This document shows positions 1 to 5,843 of a stretch of 5,843 nt of DNA, in pieces (position 1 is the first letter of the stretch; each line of letters opens with the position of its first letter). Below the pieces are notes generated by a model. The model had not been told where the DNA came from. It saw only the letters and a list, made by a program, of their open reading frames with translations, and made no database searches. Source of the DNA: an uncultured bacterium. Lineage in GTDB: Bacteria > Gemmatimonadota > Gemmatimonadetes > Palauibacterales > KS3-K002. A program made the translations under genes and the position numbers. The stretch is from the NCBI GenBank assembly GCA_947581845.1, contig CANPVY010000366.1:1-5843 (forward strand), in the 5' to 3' direction.

Positions 1-1150
1 TATCGCCCGCCCAGGGATAGCCGGTGATCGAGAGCCCGAGGCTGTCGAAGTACTCGTAATAGGCGAGGTCCTCCGGGAACATGCGCTCGGCGCTCTTCGA
101 GGTGGAGGGCCCGCGCAGGTGCATCGGCACACGCGTGTCCATCGAGTTCGCGACCGAGACGTTCGGGTGCGTGAGCAGCCACAAGGCAGTGGCCCGGGTC
201 TCCGGCTCGCTCAGCGGGAACGCGCCGGCACCGAACTGGGTCCAGCCGCGCTTCGTCGCATCGCCGCCGGTATCCGGCCGCCAGTTCTCCGGATAATTCC
301 GGTGCAGGTCGAGACCGCCGATCCCGTCCTCGTTGAACTCGCCGTCGCCATCGTTGTCGATCCCCTCGCCCACGACCACCCAGTCGCCCTCGCCTTCCGG
401 GACCCGCCGCATCAGCCGGCCGCTGGGGTCGCGCTCGTCCAGCACCGCGTTGCCCTGATCTTTTGTGCCGGGCCCCACACGCCAGCGCTGCTGATAGATG
501 ACACCGTCGCCGTCCAGGTCCTCGTAGGGGTCCTCATCGATCAGACCGTCGCGATCGGAATCGTGGGGGCGCACCGAGCTCCGGTTCGACTGCGCGGTGT
601 GCAGGTAGAGGTCCGAGCCGTCCGGATTATTCTCCGGCTTGAGATAAATGGCCTTGGTGTCGAGCAGCTGCGTGATCTCGGCATCACGGCCGTAGCTCTC
701 CAGCAGGTGCTGGATCAGCCAGAGCACCGACTCCGAGCTGGTCACCTCGCCGCTGTGACGGCCGCCCTCGAAGAACGCCGCCGGCCTGTCCTCAGCCGCG
801 CCAGTCTCCTGGTTGGTCACGGTCACCTGGAGGATCGGGCGGCCCTCGAAGCTCTTCGCGACCTCATACAGCTCGACCAGGTTCGGATAACGCTCGGCCC
901 AGCGGCCAAGCCACGTGTACATCACGTCCACCGTGTGGTAGCGATCGAACGTCAGACGCTCGCCGGCCTCGTATTCAACGCCCGGGTGCCGGACCCGCGG
1001 GAAGAAACTCACGCCATGCCGCTCGCCCTTCACCGTGTACCACGCCGTGTCGGCGCCCGCCTTCGCCTCATCAATCTCCTGGCCCAGCAGCGCGCTCGTG
1101 CTCGCCACGCCTAGACCGATGCACATCAGTACCTGCGCGTACCTGATCAT
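1..1150 (-). CDS. Secreted M14-family zinc carboxypeptidase, N-terminal part (C-terminus beyond the left edge)
   Basis: Probable exported metallopeptidase that removes C-terminal residues from peptides outside the cytoplasm. The window holds the first 383 residues and the frame is still open at the left edge. Residues 1-24 look like a signal peptide (hydrophobic stretch about 4-22). M14 landmarks follow in order: the zinc motif HSGE (H132, E135), NNPDG (174-178), and DLHRNYPENW (281-290) at the substrate-binding Asn-Arg site. MDTRVPMHLRGP (337-348) sits where the third zinc ligand should be; there Asp338 replaces the usual His, and His283 replaces the usual Asn. The catalytic Glu is beyond the window. 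Acidic DxDxDG-type loops near 197-216 and 265-275 interrupt the catalytic domain. The ATG at 1150 was chosen because GGAGGG lies 9 nt upstream (plus a nearer GAGGAG) and the signal peptide begins there. An 11-bp repeat array lies just upstream. The family call is firm; substrate and activity are unknown. Confidence 0.9.
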   Translation of the reverse strand, partial: MIRYAQVLMCIGLGVASTSALLGQEIDEAKAGADTAWYTVKGERHGVSFFPRVRHPGVEYEAGERLTFDRYHTVDVMYTWLGRWAERYPNLVELYEVAKSFEGRPILQVTVTNQETGAAEDRPAAFFEGGRHSGEVTSSESVLWLIQHLLESYGRDAEITQLLDTKAIYLKPENNPDGSDLYLHTAQSNRSSVRPHDSDRDGLIDEDPYEDLDGDGVIYQQRWRVGPGTKDQGNAVLDERDPSGRLMRRVPEGEGDWVVVGEGIDNDGDGEFNEDGIGGLDLHRNYPENWRPDTGGDATKRGWTQFGAGAFPLSEPETRATALWLLTHPNVSVANSMDTRVPMHLRGPSTSKSAERMFPEDLAYYEYFDSLGLSITGYPWAGD

Positions 1151-1213
1151 CGCTCCTCGCCCTCCACGGTTGGCAGGATGGCGGCGACCCGCTTCCTGCG
1201 GCTCGGCCACGGC

Positions 1214-1279
1214 CACATGATAGTCACATGATAGCTACGTGATAGCCACCTGATAGCTACATGATAGCTGCGTGATCAC
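1214..1279. repeat. Six-unit 11-bp direct tandem repeat
   Basis: Units start at 1214, 1225, 1236, 1247, 1258 and 1269, with consensus YACRTGATAGC on the plus strand. Units 1-5 each contain TGATAG at exactly 11-bp spacing. Unit 6 diverges to TGATCA, forming the perfect palindrome CGTGATCACG at 1271-1280. On the minus strand each unit reads GCTATCAYGTR and contains a TATCAT-like hexamer close to a sigma-70 -10 box. The array ends 64 bp upstream of the carboxypeptidase start, so a regulatory role such as a protein-binding array laid along one face of the helix is plausible. Simple replication slippage is the alternative. Seen: the periodicity. Inferred: any function. Confidence 0.85.
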
Positions 1280-1316
1280 GGAGCATGCTATGCTGGAGAT
1301 GGGCTATGTCCCAACG

Positions 1317-1536
1317 ACAGGTCGCTAGAAAAAAGATCGGAGCTCTGCCCCGGGGAGGCGCCGGGGGACCGACGAGCGAAGTTGGTGTTAGCGACCCGGC
1401 TCCGATCCTTGGCCCGGGTCTGGGGGTGAGCTCGCAGCTGTCGTCGCGGGAGGCACGGACTTGCCTGCCGGGTCGACCGGAGCGAGCGGTCGCCCGGCGC
1501 CGACCCGAAATCTACCGATCTTTTTCAGCGACCTGT
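1317..1536. mobile_element. MITE-like element bounded by 22-24 bp inverted repeats
   Basis: The left arm (1317-1340) and right arm (1515-1536) are inverted copies built on ACAGGTCGCT, G plus an A-run, and GATCGG. All 22 bases of the shorter arm match once two single-base gaps are allowed (an extra A after GGTCGCT and six versus five As in the run). The 175 bp between them hold no transposase or convincing gene. Arm length, overall size and location in a gap fit a non-autonomous transposable element or the fused ends of a decayed insertion sequence. No clear target-site duplication is visible: left flank cccaacg, right flank tagaggt. A large bidirectional hairpin with no mobile origin is the main alternative. 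Confidence 0.5.
1326..1410 (-). terminator. Terminator-like minus-strand stem with T-run
   Basis: On the minus strand GATCGGAGC (1407-1399) pairs perfectly with GCTCCGATC (1343-1335), and T6 follows at 1334-1329. The stem can extend by about three pairs into the T-run. The enclosed 55 nt contain a second GC hairpin, CCCCGG/CCGGGG at 1366-1361 and 1353-1348. It lies about 150 bp after the aldo/keto reductase stop, so it may end the kinase/reductase transcript. The loop is long for a classical intrinsic terminator, so a small structured RNA or an accidental fold within the MITE-like element is also possible. Confidence 0.4.
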
Positions 1537-1554
1537 TAGAGGTGATGCCGGCCG

Positions 1555-2427
1555 TCAGCTCCAGAACTCGGCCGCGGAGATGATCGCGAGCTCCTCCTCG
1601 CTGAGAACGAGGTCCGCGGCACCGGCCGAGTCGACGGCGTGCTCCACGGTGCGCGCACCCGGGATGGGAATCACGGTCGGACCCTGGGCGAGCACCCAGG
1701 CCAGGACGACGGCGTGCGGTGAGGCGGCGTGCGCCGCGGCGATAGGCGGCAGCGCAGGGTGGTCGGGCAGCTTTTTGTTGAGTCGCCCACCTCCCACGGG
1801 ACTGTAGGCTAGGAAAGCTAACCCGTTATCCGAACAGTATTTAACTACACCAGTCTCAAGTGCCTCACGATGGAACGGGCTCAGCCGGTTCTGCACGGTC
1901 ACCACGTCCACGATCGCCTGAGCCGTCCTAATCTCGCCTACCGTGACATTGGACAGCCCGACCCAGCGGACCTTGCCCTCGTGCTGTAGCTCGGCGATTG
2001 CGCCCACGCTGTCCGTGAAGGGGACAGCGCGATCGGGGGCGTGGAACTGGTAGAGGTCGATCCGCTCGACGCTCAGCGCTTTGAGGGAGCGCTCGCAAGC
2101 GGCCTTCAGGTGCTGGGGTCGGCCATCCTCCTCCCAGCGACCGCCCGGCCGGGTCATTCCGCCCTTGGTGGCGACGACGATTGAGTCGCGCTCACCCGCC
2201 CAGCTAGCGAGCGCCTTGGCGATCAGCCGTTCGTTGTGCCCGATGTCGCGGTCGTCGAGGCAATAGACGTCGGCGGTGTCGACGAGCGTCATCCCCGCGT
2301 CCAGCGCCGCCTGGATGACTGACACCGCCTGTGACTCCGGTGGTCGGCCGCTGATGGAGAGCGGCATGGCGCCGAGGCCGATGGCGGAGACGGCCGGCGC
2401 GCCGGGGCCGAGGGGACGGGTGCGCAT
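1555..2427 (-). CDS. Aldo/keto reductase family oxidoreductase
   Basis: Cytoplasmic NADPH-dependent oxidoreductase predicted to interconvert a carbonyl and an alcohol. At 290 residues it has the normal length for a single-domain (beta/alpha)8 aldo/keto reductase. The catalytic tetrad is intact: D50 and Y55 in LVDTADVY, K88 in VATKGG, H129 in YQFHAPD. GLSNVT (157-162), VQN (178-180) and LAYSPVGGG (206-214) are typical family segments, and IPIPGART (253-260) is the usual nucleotide-phosphate-binding loop. The GLSNVT...VQN spacing resembles the PdxI/YdbC-like group (pyridoxal reductases), but that is too weak to assign a substrate. The ATG at 2427 shares one base with the kinase stop (TGATG), and no strong ribosome-binding site is visible, so translation is probably coupled. 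Codons over 1772-1866 are unusually A/T-ending. Confidence 0.93.
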   Translation of the reverse strand: MRTRPLGPGAPAVSAIGLGAMPLSISGRPPESQAVSVIQAALDAGMTLVDTADVYCLDDRDIGHNERLIAKALASWAGERDSIVVATKGGMTRPGGRWEEDGRPQHLKAACERSLKALSVERIDLYQFHAPDRAVPFTDSVGAIAELQHEGKVRWVGLSNVTVGEIRTAQAIVDVVTVQNRLSPFHREALETGVVKYCSDNGLAFLAYSPVGGGRLNKKLPDHPALPPIAAAHAASPHAVVLAWVLAQGPTVIPIPGARTVEHAVDSAGAADLVLSEEELAIISAAEFWS

Positions 2428-4382
2428 CAGTGCGAGCCGGGCTCGGGCGCGTCCAGGATCTCGCGCACCTTATCCAGCAGGCTCTCGCGCGTGAACGGTT
2501 TGGCGAGGAATTGCATGTCCGGGCTCAGCATGCCCTGCCGCAGCACGGTGTGGTCACTGTAGCCCGACATGAAGAGTACCCGGACGTCGGGGCGCAGCTG
2601 GGCGACCTGCCGGGCCAGGTCGCGCCCACTCATCTCGGGCATGATGAGATCCGTGATGAGGAAGTCGATCGGGCCCTCGTACTCGCTGGCCAGCTGCGTG
2701 GCCTCGCCTACGTCACGCGCTTCCACGACGGTGTAGCCACTGCCCTCGAGCGTCCGGCGCACGACGGTCCGGACTGCGTCGTCATCCTCGACGACCAGCC
2801 CCGTCTCTTTACCGTTACGCTCCAGCGGCGCTCTGTCCGCCGCCCTTCTGGCTCGCGGTCGCTCGACCGGCTCGAGCTCCTCGACCCGTGGCAGATAGAT
2901 CTTGAAGGTCGTCCCCTGCCCTGGCTCGCTGTAGACCCAGATGTAGCCGTTACTCTGCTTGATGATCCCGTAGACCGTGGACAGGCCGAGCCCGGTGCCC
3001 TTGCCCGACTCCTTCGTGGTGAAGAACGGCTCGAACACCCGCGCACACGTGGCCTCGTCCATGCCGACCCCGGTATCGCTGATCGCCAGCATCACGTAGG
3101 AGCCCGCCTGCACTGGCGCGTGCGAGCTGACGTATGCCTCATCCAGTTCGGCGTTCGCCGTCTCGATCAGCAGTCTGCCGCCCTCAGGCATTGCGTCCCG
3201 CGCGTTGACCGCCAGGTTGATGATGACATGCTCGATCTGGCCGGGGTCGATATGGACTTGACCGAGCTCCCGATCCAGCGACGTGGTCAGCTCGACTTGC
3301 TCGCCGATCAGGCGCTCGATCATCTTCGCCACGCTCTCGACCACCGAGTTCAGGTCGAGCATCACGGGCTCCATGACCTGGCGCCGGCTGAACGCGAGCA
3401 GCTGCCGTGTCAGTGAAGCCGCACGCGCACCGGCCTTGCGGATCTCCTCCAGATCGATACGGCGTGGATCGTCCTTCTCCATACGCGCGAGCAGCAGCTC
3501 GCTGTTGCCCATGATCGCCGTCAACAGATTGTTGAAGTCGTGGGCAACGCCGCCGGCCAGCTGCCCGACCGCCTCCATCTTCTGCGATTGGCGCAGCTGC
3601 TCCTCCAGCTCCCGCTCACGCGTGACGTCGCGCGCCGCGCAGACGTAGCTGACGATGGCGCCGGACGCGTCCCTCACGGGCGAGATCGTGGCGTCCTGGC
3701 GATAGAGCGTACCGTCCTTCCTGCGATTGATGAGATGGCCCTGCCACACGTCGCCGCGCGCCAGCGTCTCCCACATCTCCCGGTAGAACGCCTCATCCTG
3801 TTTGCCGCTGTTCAGAATACCCGGCTTGTGACCGACCGCGTCCTCGCGCGAGTAGCCCGTGATACGCTGGAACGACGGGTTCACGTACTGGATGGTGCCA
3901 TCCAGGTCCGTGATGTAGATCGCCTCGGCGCCCTGCTCGATGGCAGTCGCCAGCAGCTTGCTGGCCTGCTGGCTCTCGCTCAACGCCGCCTCCGCCCGGG
4001 CGCGCTGGATCGCGTAGCGCACCGTGCGGGCCAGCGCATAGGCGTCCATCCGCCCTTTCACCAGATAGTCCTGAGCGCCGCGGCGTGCCGCCTCCATCGC
4101 CGGCGTCTCGTCGTCCACGTGGCTCAGCACGACGATCGGCACCGTCGGCGCGGCCTGGTGCACGCGGTCGAACGTCTCCAAGCCATCGCAGTCCGGCAGC
4201 CCCAGGTCCAGCAGGACCACGTCCACGGCGTCCCGGCCCAGGCGCTCGAGCCCAGGAGCCAGCGACTCCTCGTGCGCCACGACGAACGAGGCGCCCGGCG
4301 CCGCGCCGAGCATCTCGCGCACCAGACGGCTGTCGCGCGGATCGTCCTCGATCAACAGGACTCGCGTCGCCGGCTCGTTCAT
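2427..4382 (-). CDS. Hybrid sensor histidine kinase, REC-PAS-HisKA-HATPase-REC
   Basis: Soluble signalling kinase of 651 residues with no membrane segment. Domains from the ATG at 4382: receiver 1 (about 6-122; acidic E12/D13/D14, phospho-acceptor D59, S87, K109); PAS with PAC (about 143-254); HisKA with phospho-accepting H281 in GGVAHDFNNLL; HATPase with N box (N389, N393, D396), DTGVGM (436-441), FEPFFTTK (450-457) and GKGTGLGLS (460-468); and receiver 2 (about 527-643; E532/D533/D534, D578, S606, K628). All phosphotransfer residues are present, so both kinase and receivers look active. Receiver 1 would take input from another kinase, PAS would sense a small ligand or redox state, and receiver 2 would be the internal target. 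There is no DNA-binding output. An in-frame GTG at 4385 is an alternative start; I prefer the ATG because GGAG lies 4 nt upstream of it but only 1 nt upstream of the GTG. It is coupled to the downstream reductase gene. Confidence 0.95.
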   Translation of the reverse strand: MNEPATRVLLIEDDPRDSRLVREMLGAAPGASFVVAHEESLAPGLERLGRDAVDVVLLDLGLPDCDGLETFDRVHQAAPTVPIVVLSHVDDETPAMEAARRGAQDYLVKGRMDAYALARTVRYAIQRARAEAALSESQQASKLLATAIEQGAEAIYITDLDGTIQYVNPSFQRITGYSREDAVGHKPGILNSGKQDEAFYREMWETLARGDVWQGHLINRRKDGTLYRQDATISPVRDASGAIVSYVCAARDVTRERELEEQLRQSQKMEAVGQLAGGVAHDFNNLLTAIMGNSELLLARMEKDDPRRIDLEEIRKAGARAASLTRQLLAFSRRQVMEPVMLDLNSVVESVAKMIERLIGEQVELTTSLDRELGQVHIDPGQIEHVIINLAVNARDAMPEGGRLLIETANAELDEAYVSSHAPVQAGSYVMLAISDTGVGMDEATCARVFEPFFTTKESGKGTGLGLSTVYGIIKQSNGYIWVYSEPGQGTTFKIYLPRVEELEPVERPRARRAADRAPLERNGKETGLVVEDDDAVRTVVRRTLEGSGYTVVEARDVGEATQLASEYEGPIDFLITDLIMPEMSGRDLARQVAQLRPDVRVLFMSGYSDHTVLRQGMLSPDMQFLAKPFTRESLLDKVREILDAPEPGSH

Positions 4383-4585
4383 CACTCTCCGTCGTGCGTC
4401 AGGTGCTCTGGATAGCAGACTAAGCCCACAGCTGGGCCCAGCGTGCCAGGCGGGCTAACGGGCACGCCCCCAACCACTTAGCGGTCAGTGCTGATAGGGG
4501 AGACCGACTCGGCGAGGCGGCGCTCAGGCGCCGTCCCCGTTTCCGGACGCTGTAATATGTCAGTTTCTCAACGAATGTGGAAGGC
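4383..4585. promoter_or_regulatory. Leader and promoter region of the kinase/reductase pair
   Basis: This roughly 200-bp gap between the hydrolase stop and the kinase start has no convincing gene. It must hold the kinase promoter unless the whole minus-strand cluster is one transcript. It contains a perfect 12-bp palindrome GCTGGGCCCAGC (4431-4442), an adjoining 7-bp inverted repeat GCGTGCC/GGCACGC (4441-4447 and 4461-4467), and a GC hairpin CGGCGC-TCAG-GCGCCG (4518-4533) with no T-run. An AT-richer patch lies at about 4550-4577. I could not find a convincing -35/-10 pair, so the exact promoter is unresolved. Confidence 0.35.
4518..4533. repeat. Perfect 6-bp-arm inverted repeat with 4-nt loop
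   Basis: CGGCGC, loop TCAG, GCGCCG. It lies about 50 bp beyond the hydrolase stop on the minus strand and forms a strong short hairpin. No run of T follows on either strand, so it is not a standard intrinsic terminator, though it could stabilise or pause a transcript end. Confidence 0.5.
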
Positions 4586-5539
4586 CTACCCCCCGGGCCC
4601 TTCCGTCAGCGCCTGCTCGACGCCCGGCGGATCAGCGGTCAGCTCCGCACTCAGGGCCTGCGCGGCGGCCCGCACAGTTCGCTCGATCGACACGGGGTCC
4701 TTCGAGCTGACGTGACCGGGCTCGAGCCAGATCAGTCGCTTCGGCTCGCGCGCCGCCTCGTACAGCACCTTCACGCAGTGGTGCGGGATCCAGTCGTCGT
4801 CCGGCCCATTGATCAGGATCAAGCGGCGCGGCGACACCTGGGCGATGTAGCGCAGCGGCTCGATCGGGCGCACCAGCCAGGCGCCGGCCCGGCCGACGGG
4901 CCGCCGCAGCCACCTGGGCAGCTCCCTCAGGTTGCCCTCGAGCAGAGCCGCGTAGTCGCCGCCCCCGTAGGCGAGCATGACCGTGCCGGCCCGCTCGTCG
5001 AGCGCGCCGGCCACGGCCATCAGCAGCGCGCCGAAGCTCGCGCCACCGAGCACCAGGCGCGACGAGTCGACCTCGGGCCGCCTCTGCAAATAGTCGACGG
5101 CCAACAGCACCGCCGACGGCGTGAGGAACATGGCGCGGCGGATCTTCAGCAGGCGTACCAAAAAGCCCAGCGGCGACAGCCGCGTCGGCCCGTCCCAGGG
5201 ATAATCGAGGCCGAGCACGACGAACGGCTCCTTCACCGTGATGAACTCGGCGGTGCTGCGCCCGGTCAAGACGCCACCCATTGCCACCAGCGCCGGCCAG
5301 CGGCCCTGCCGGCGCGGGACGTGCAGGTGGCCGCGCACGCTGAAGCCCGCGCTGCTGGTCAGCGTCACCTGATAAGCCTGGTGAAGCGCGTCGCCCTCGG
5401 CCGGCTCCTCAGCCACCGCGACCAGCTCACCCTTCTGACGCCAGAAAGCCTCCGGAGCGTCGAAGGCCAGTGCGCGAGCCAGGTAGCCGGAAATCGCCAC
5501 CACGACCAGCATCACAGCACCCAGAATCAGCGCGAACAT
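4586..5539 (-). CDS. Alpha/beta hydrolase with N-terminal membrane segment
   Basis: Predicted serine hydrolase of 317 residues, probably an esterase or peptidase-like enzyme acting at or outside the cytoplasmic membrane. Residues 2-22 are strongly hydrophobic and followed by ARALAF, which could be a signal anchor or a signal peptide cleaved after ALA (about residue 25). The alpha/beta fold signature is complete: nucleophile S168 in GGASFGA, acid D248 in NGPDDDWIP, and base H276 in EPGHVSS. GHLHVP (70-75) and LVAMGG (84-89) match the early strands and oxyanion region. Substrate cannot be told from the sequence. The ATG at 5539 lies 19 bp after the stop of the preceding gene, indicating co-transcription; only a weak GGCGGG precedes it. 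The C-terminal 20 residues, rich in Pro, Gly and Glu, look disordered. Confidence 0.88.
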   Translation of the reverse strand: MFALILGAVMLVVVAISGYLARALAFDAPEAFWRQKGELVAVAEEPAEGDALHQAYQVTLTSSAGFSVRGHLHVPRRQGRWPALVAMGGVLTGRSTAEFITVKEPFVVLGLDYPWDGPTRLSPLGFLVRLLKIRRAMFLTPSAVLLAVDYLQRRPEVDSSRLVLGGASFGALLMAVAGALDERAGTVMLAYGGGDYAALLEGNLRELPRWLRRPVGRAGAWLVRPIEPLRYIAQVSPRRLILINGPDDDWIPHHCVKVLYEAAREPKRLIWLEPGHVSSKDPVSIERTVRAAAQALSAELTADPPGVEQALTEGPGG

Positions 5540-5558
5540 CGGTCGACAGCCCGCCGTG

Positions 5559-5843
5559 CTAGCGCCGCTTGGCTACGAAGGTCCCGTTCGGCTGGTAGAG
5601 CACCAGCTCCGTCACCGCCCCGGACTCGTCCTGCCTGAACTCGAGGCTGTAGCCGGTCAGCGCCTTCAGATCGAACGACGTTCCGCGCGTCGGCACCAGC
5701 TCATAGCTCGGCTGACCCGGGCCCGTGAGGACGAGCGTGTCGTCGCCCTTGAGCGAAACCGTGAGCACTGTGCCGCCCAGCTCGTACTCGCCGACGAACG
5801 GCTCCAGGAAGGCCCGCTCGCGCATCGACTCGTCGGGCACGCG
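5559..5843 (-). CDS. C-terminal part of a protein with a DUF3471-like domain (N-terminus beyond the right edge)
   Basis: The frame is open to the right edge, so this is probably the last 95 or so residues of a longer protein. FVGEYELGG, LVLTGPGQPSYELVPTRG, FDLKAL, LEFRQDESG and the ending ELVLYQPNGTFVAKRR follow the pattern of DUF3471, a small beta-rich domain usually found at the C-terminus of beta-lactamase-like serine hydrolases and some peptidases. That points to a hydrolase upstream, but the catalytic part is not visible. A GTG at 5840 and an ATG at 5825 could start a stand-alone 93- or 88-residue protein; neither has a good ribosome-binding site, so I favour a truncated larger gene. It lies 19 bp before the alpha/beta hydrolase start. 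Confidence 0.7.
   Translation of the reverse strand, partial: RVPDESMRERAFLEPFVGEYELGGTVLTVSLKGDDTLVLTGPGQPSYELVPTRGTSFDLKALTGYSLEFRQDESGAVTELVLYQPNGTFVAKRR

Larger units (their letters stand above)
1151..1554. other. Intergenic region with repeats, no convincing gene
   Basis: This 404-bp gap separates the aldo/keto reductase stop from the carboxypeptidase start, both on the minus strand. It contains the carboxypeptidase ribosome-binding site next to 1151, an 11-bp tandem array at 1214-1279, a perfect 8-bp palindrome AGCATGCT at 1282-1289, and a 220-bp inverted-repeat-bounded segment at 1317-1536. A plus-strand open frame at 1285-1539 crosses the inverted repeats and resembles no protein I know, so I treat the whole gap as non-coding. 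Confidence 0.75.

Noticed and set aside
119..1114. 331-residue plus-strand open frame antisense to the carboxypeptidase
   Set aside because: Its translation has no recognisable motif and is rich in Arg, Ala, Val and Leu as expected from the reverse of a GC-rich gene; the minus strand encodes a clear M14 peptidase.
1214..1279. Possible CRISPR array
   Set aside because: The units are 11 bp and contiguous, with no spacers and no cas genes nearby.
1285..1539. 84-residue plus-strand open frame in the gap
   Set aside because: It begins beside the repeat array, spans both inverted-repeat arms, has no good ribosome-binding site and no family features.
2430..3416. 328-residue plus-strand open frame antisense to the kinase
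   Set aside because: It overlaps unambiguous HATPase and receiver motifs on the minus strand and resembles no known protein.
3540..4415. 291-residue plus-strand open frame antisense to the kinase N-terminal half
   Set aside because: Arg/His-rich composition typical of antisense frames; the PAS and receiver domains on the other strand explain the region.
4518..4533. Intrinsic terminator for the hydrolase
   Set aside because: The hairpin is strong but no T-run follows on the minus strand.
4550..4577. Sigma-70 promoter in the AT-richer patch
   Set aside because: A TATTAC-like -10 can be read on the minus strand but no acceptable -35 lies at a normal distance.
4577..5638. 353-residue plus-strand open frame antisense to the hydrolase
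   Set aside because: Low-complexity Arg/Gln/His-rich translation, and it runs across the boundary of two real minus-strand genes.

Overview
This is a GC-rich bacterial window in which every supported gene lies on the minus strand. Read in the direction of transcription (right to left) the order is: the C-terminal end of a protein with a DUF3471-like domain; an alpha/beta hydrolase with an N-terminal membrane segment; a 200-bp gap; a soluble hybrid histidine kinase (REC-PAS-HisKA-HATPase-REC); an aldo/keto reductase whose start overlaps the kinase stop; a 404-bp gap rich in repeats; and the N-terminal 383 residues of a secreted M14 zinc carboxypeptidase that runs off the left edge. The strong G/C third-position preference, the secreted M14 peptidase with acidic calcium-type loops, and the DUF3471-type domain would fit Gemmatimonadota or a similar GC-rich, protein-degrading lineage such as Acidobacteriota. 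No rRNA or other marker settles this, so the assignment is a weak inference.

Right part (4586-5843): the DUF3471-like gene and the hydrolase are 19 bp apart and probably co-transcribed. The hydrolase keeps a full Ser-Asp-His triad and is probably membrane-anchored or exported. Middle part (1555-4382): the kinase and the aldo/keto reductase share a TGATG stop/start overlap, so they form a translationally coupled pair. The kinase carries a receiver domain at each end and no DNA-binding output, so its signal must go to its own receivers or to a partner outside the window.

Left gap (1151-1554): this is the most unusual stretch and no convincing gene lies in it. It holds six copies of an 11-bp direct repeat just upstream of the carboxypeptidase, and a 220-bp segment bounded by near-perfect inverted repeats of 22-24 bp, which looks like a small non-autonomous mobile element (MITE-like). 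Nested inside that segment is a minus-strand stem followed by a T-run, which could end transcription of the kinase/reductase pair. The carboxypeptidase itself appears to have Asp where the third zinc-binding His is expected.

I see no complete new defence or biosynthetic system here. The leads worth following are the 11-bp array, the MITE-like element and the altered metal site of the peptidase.
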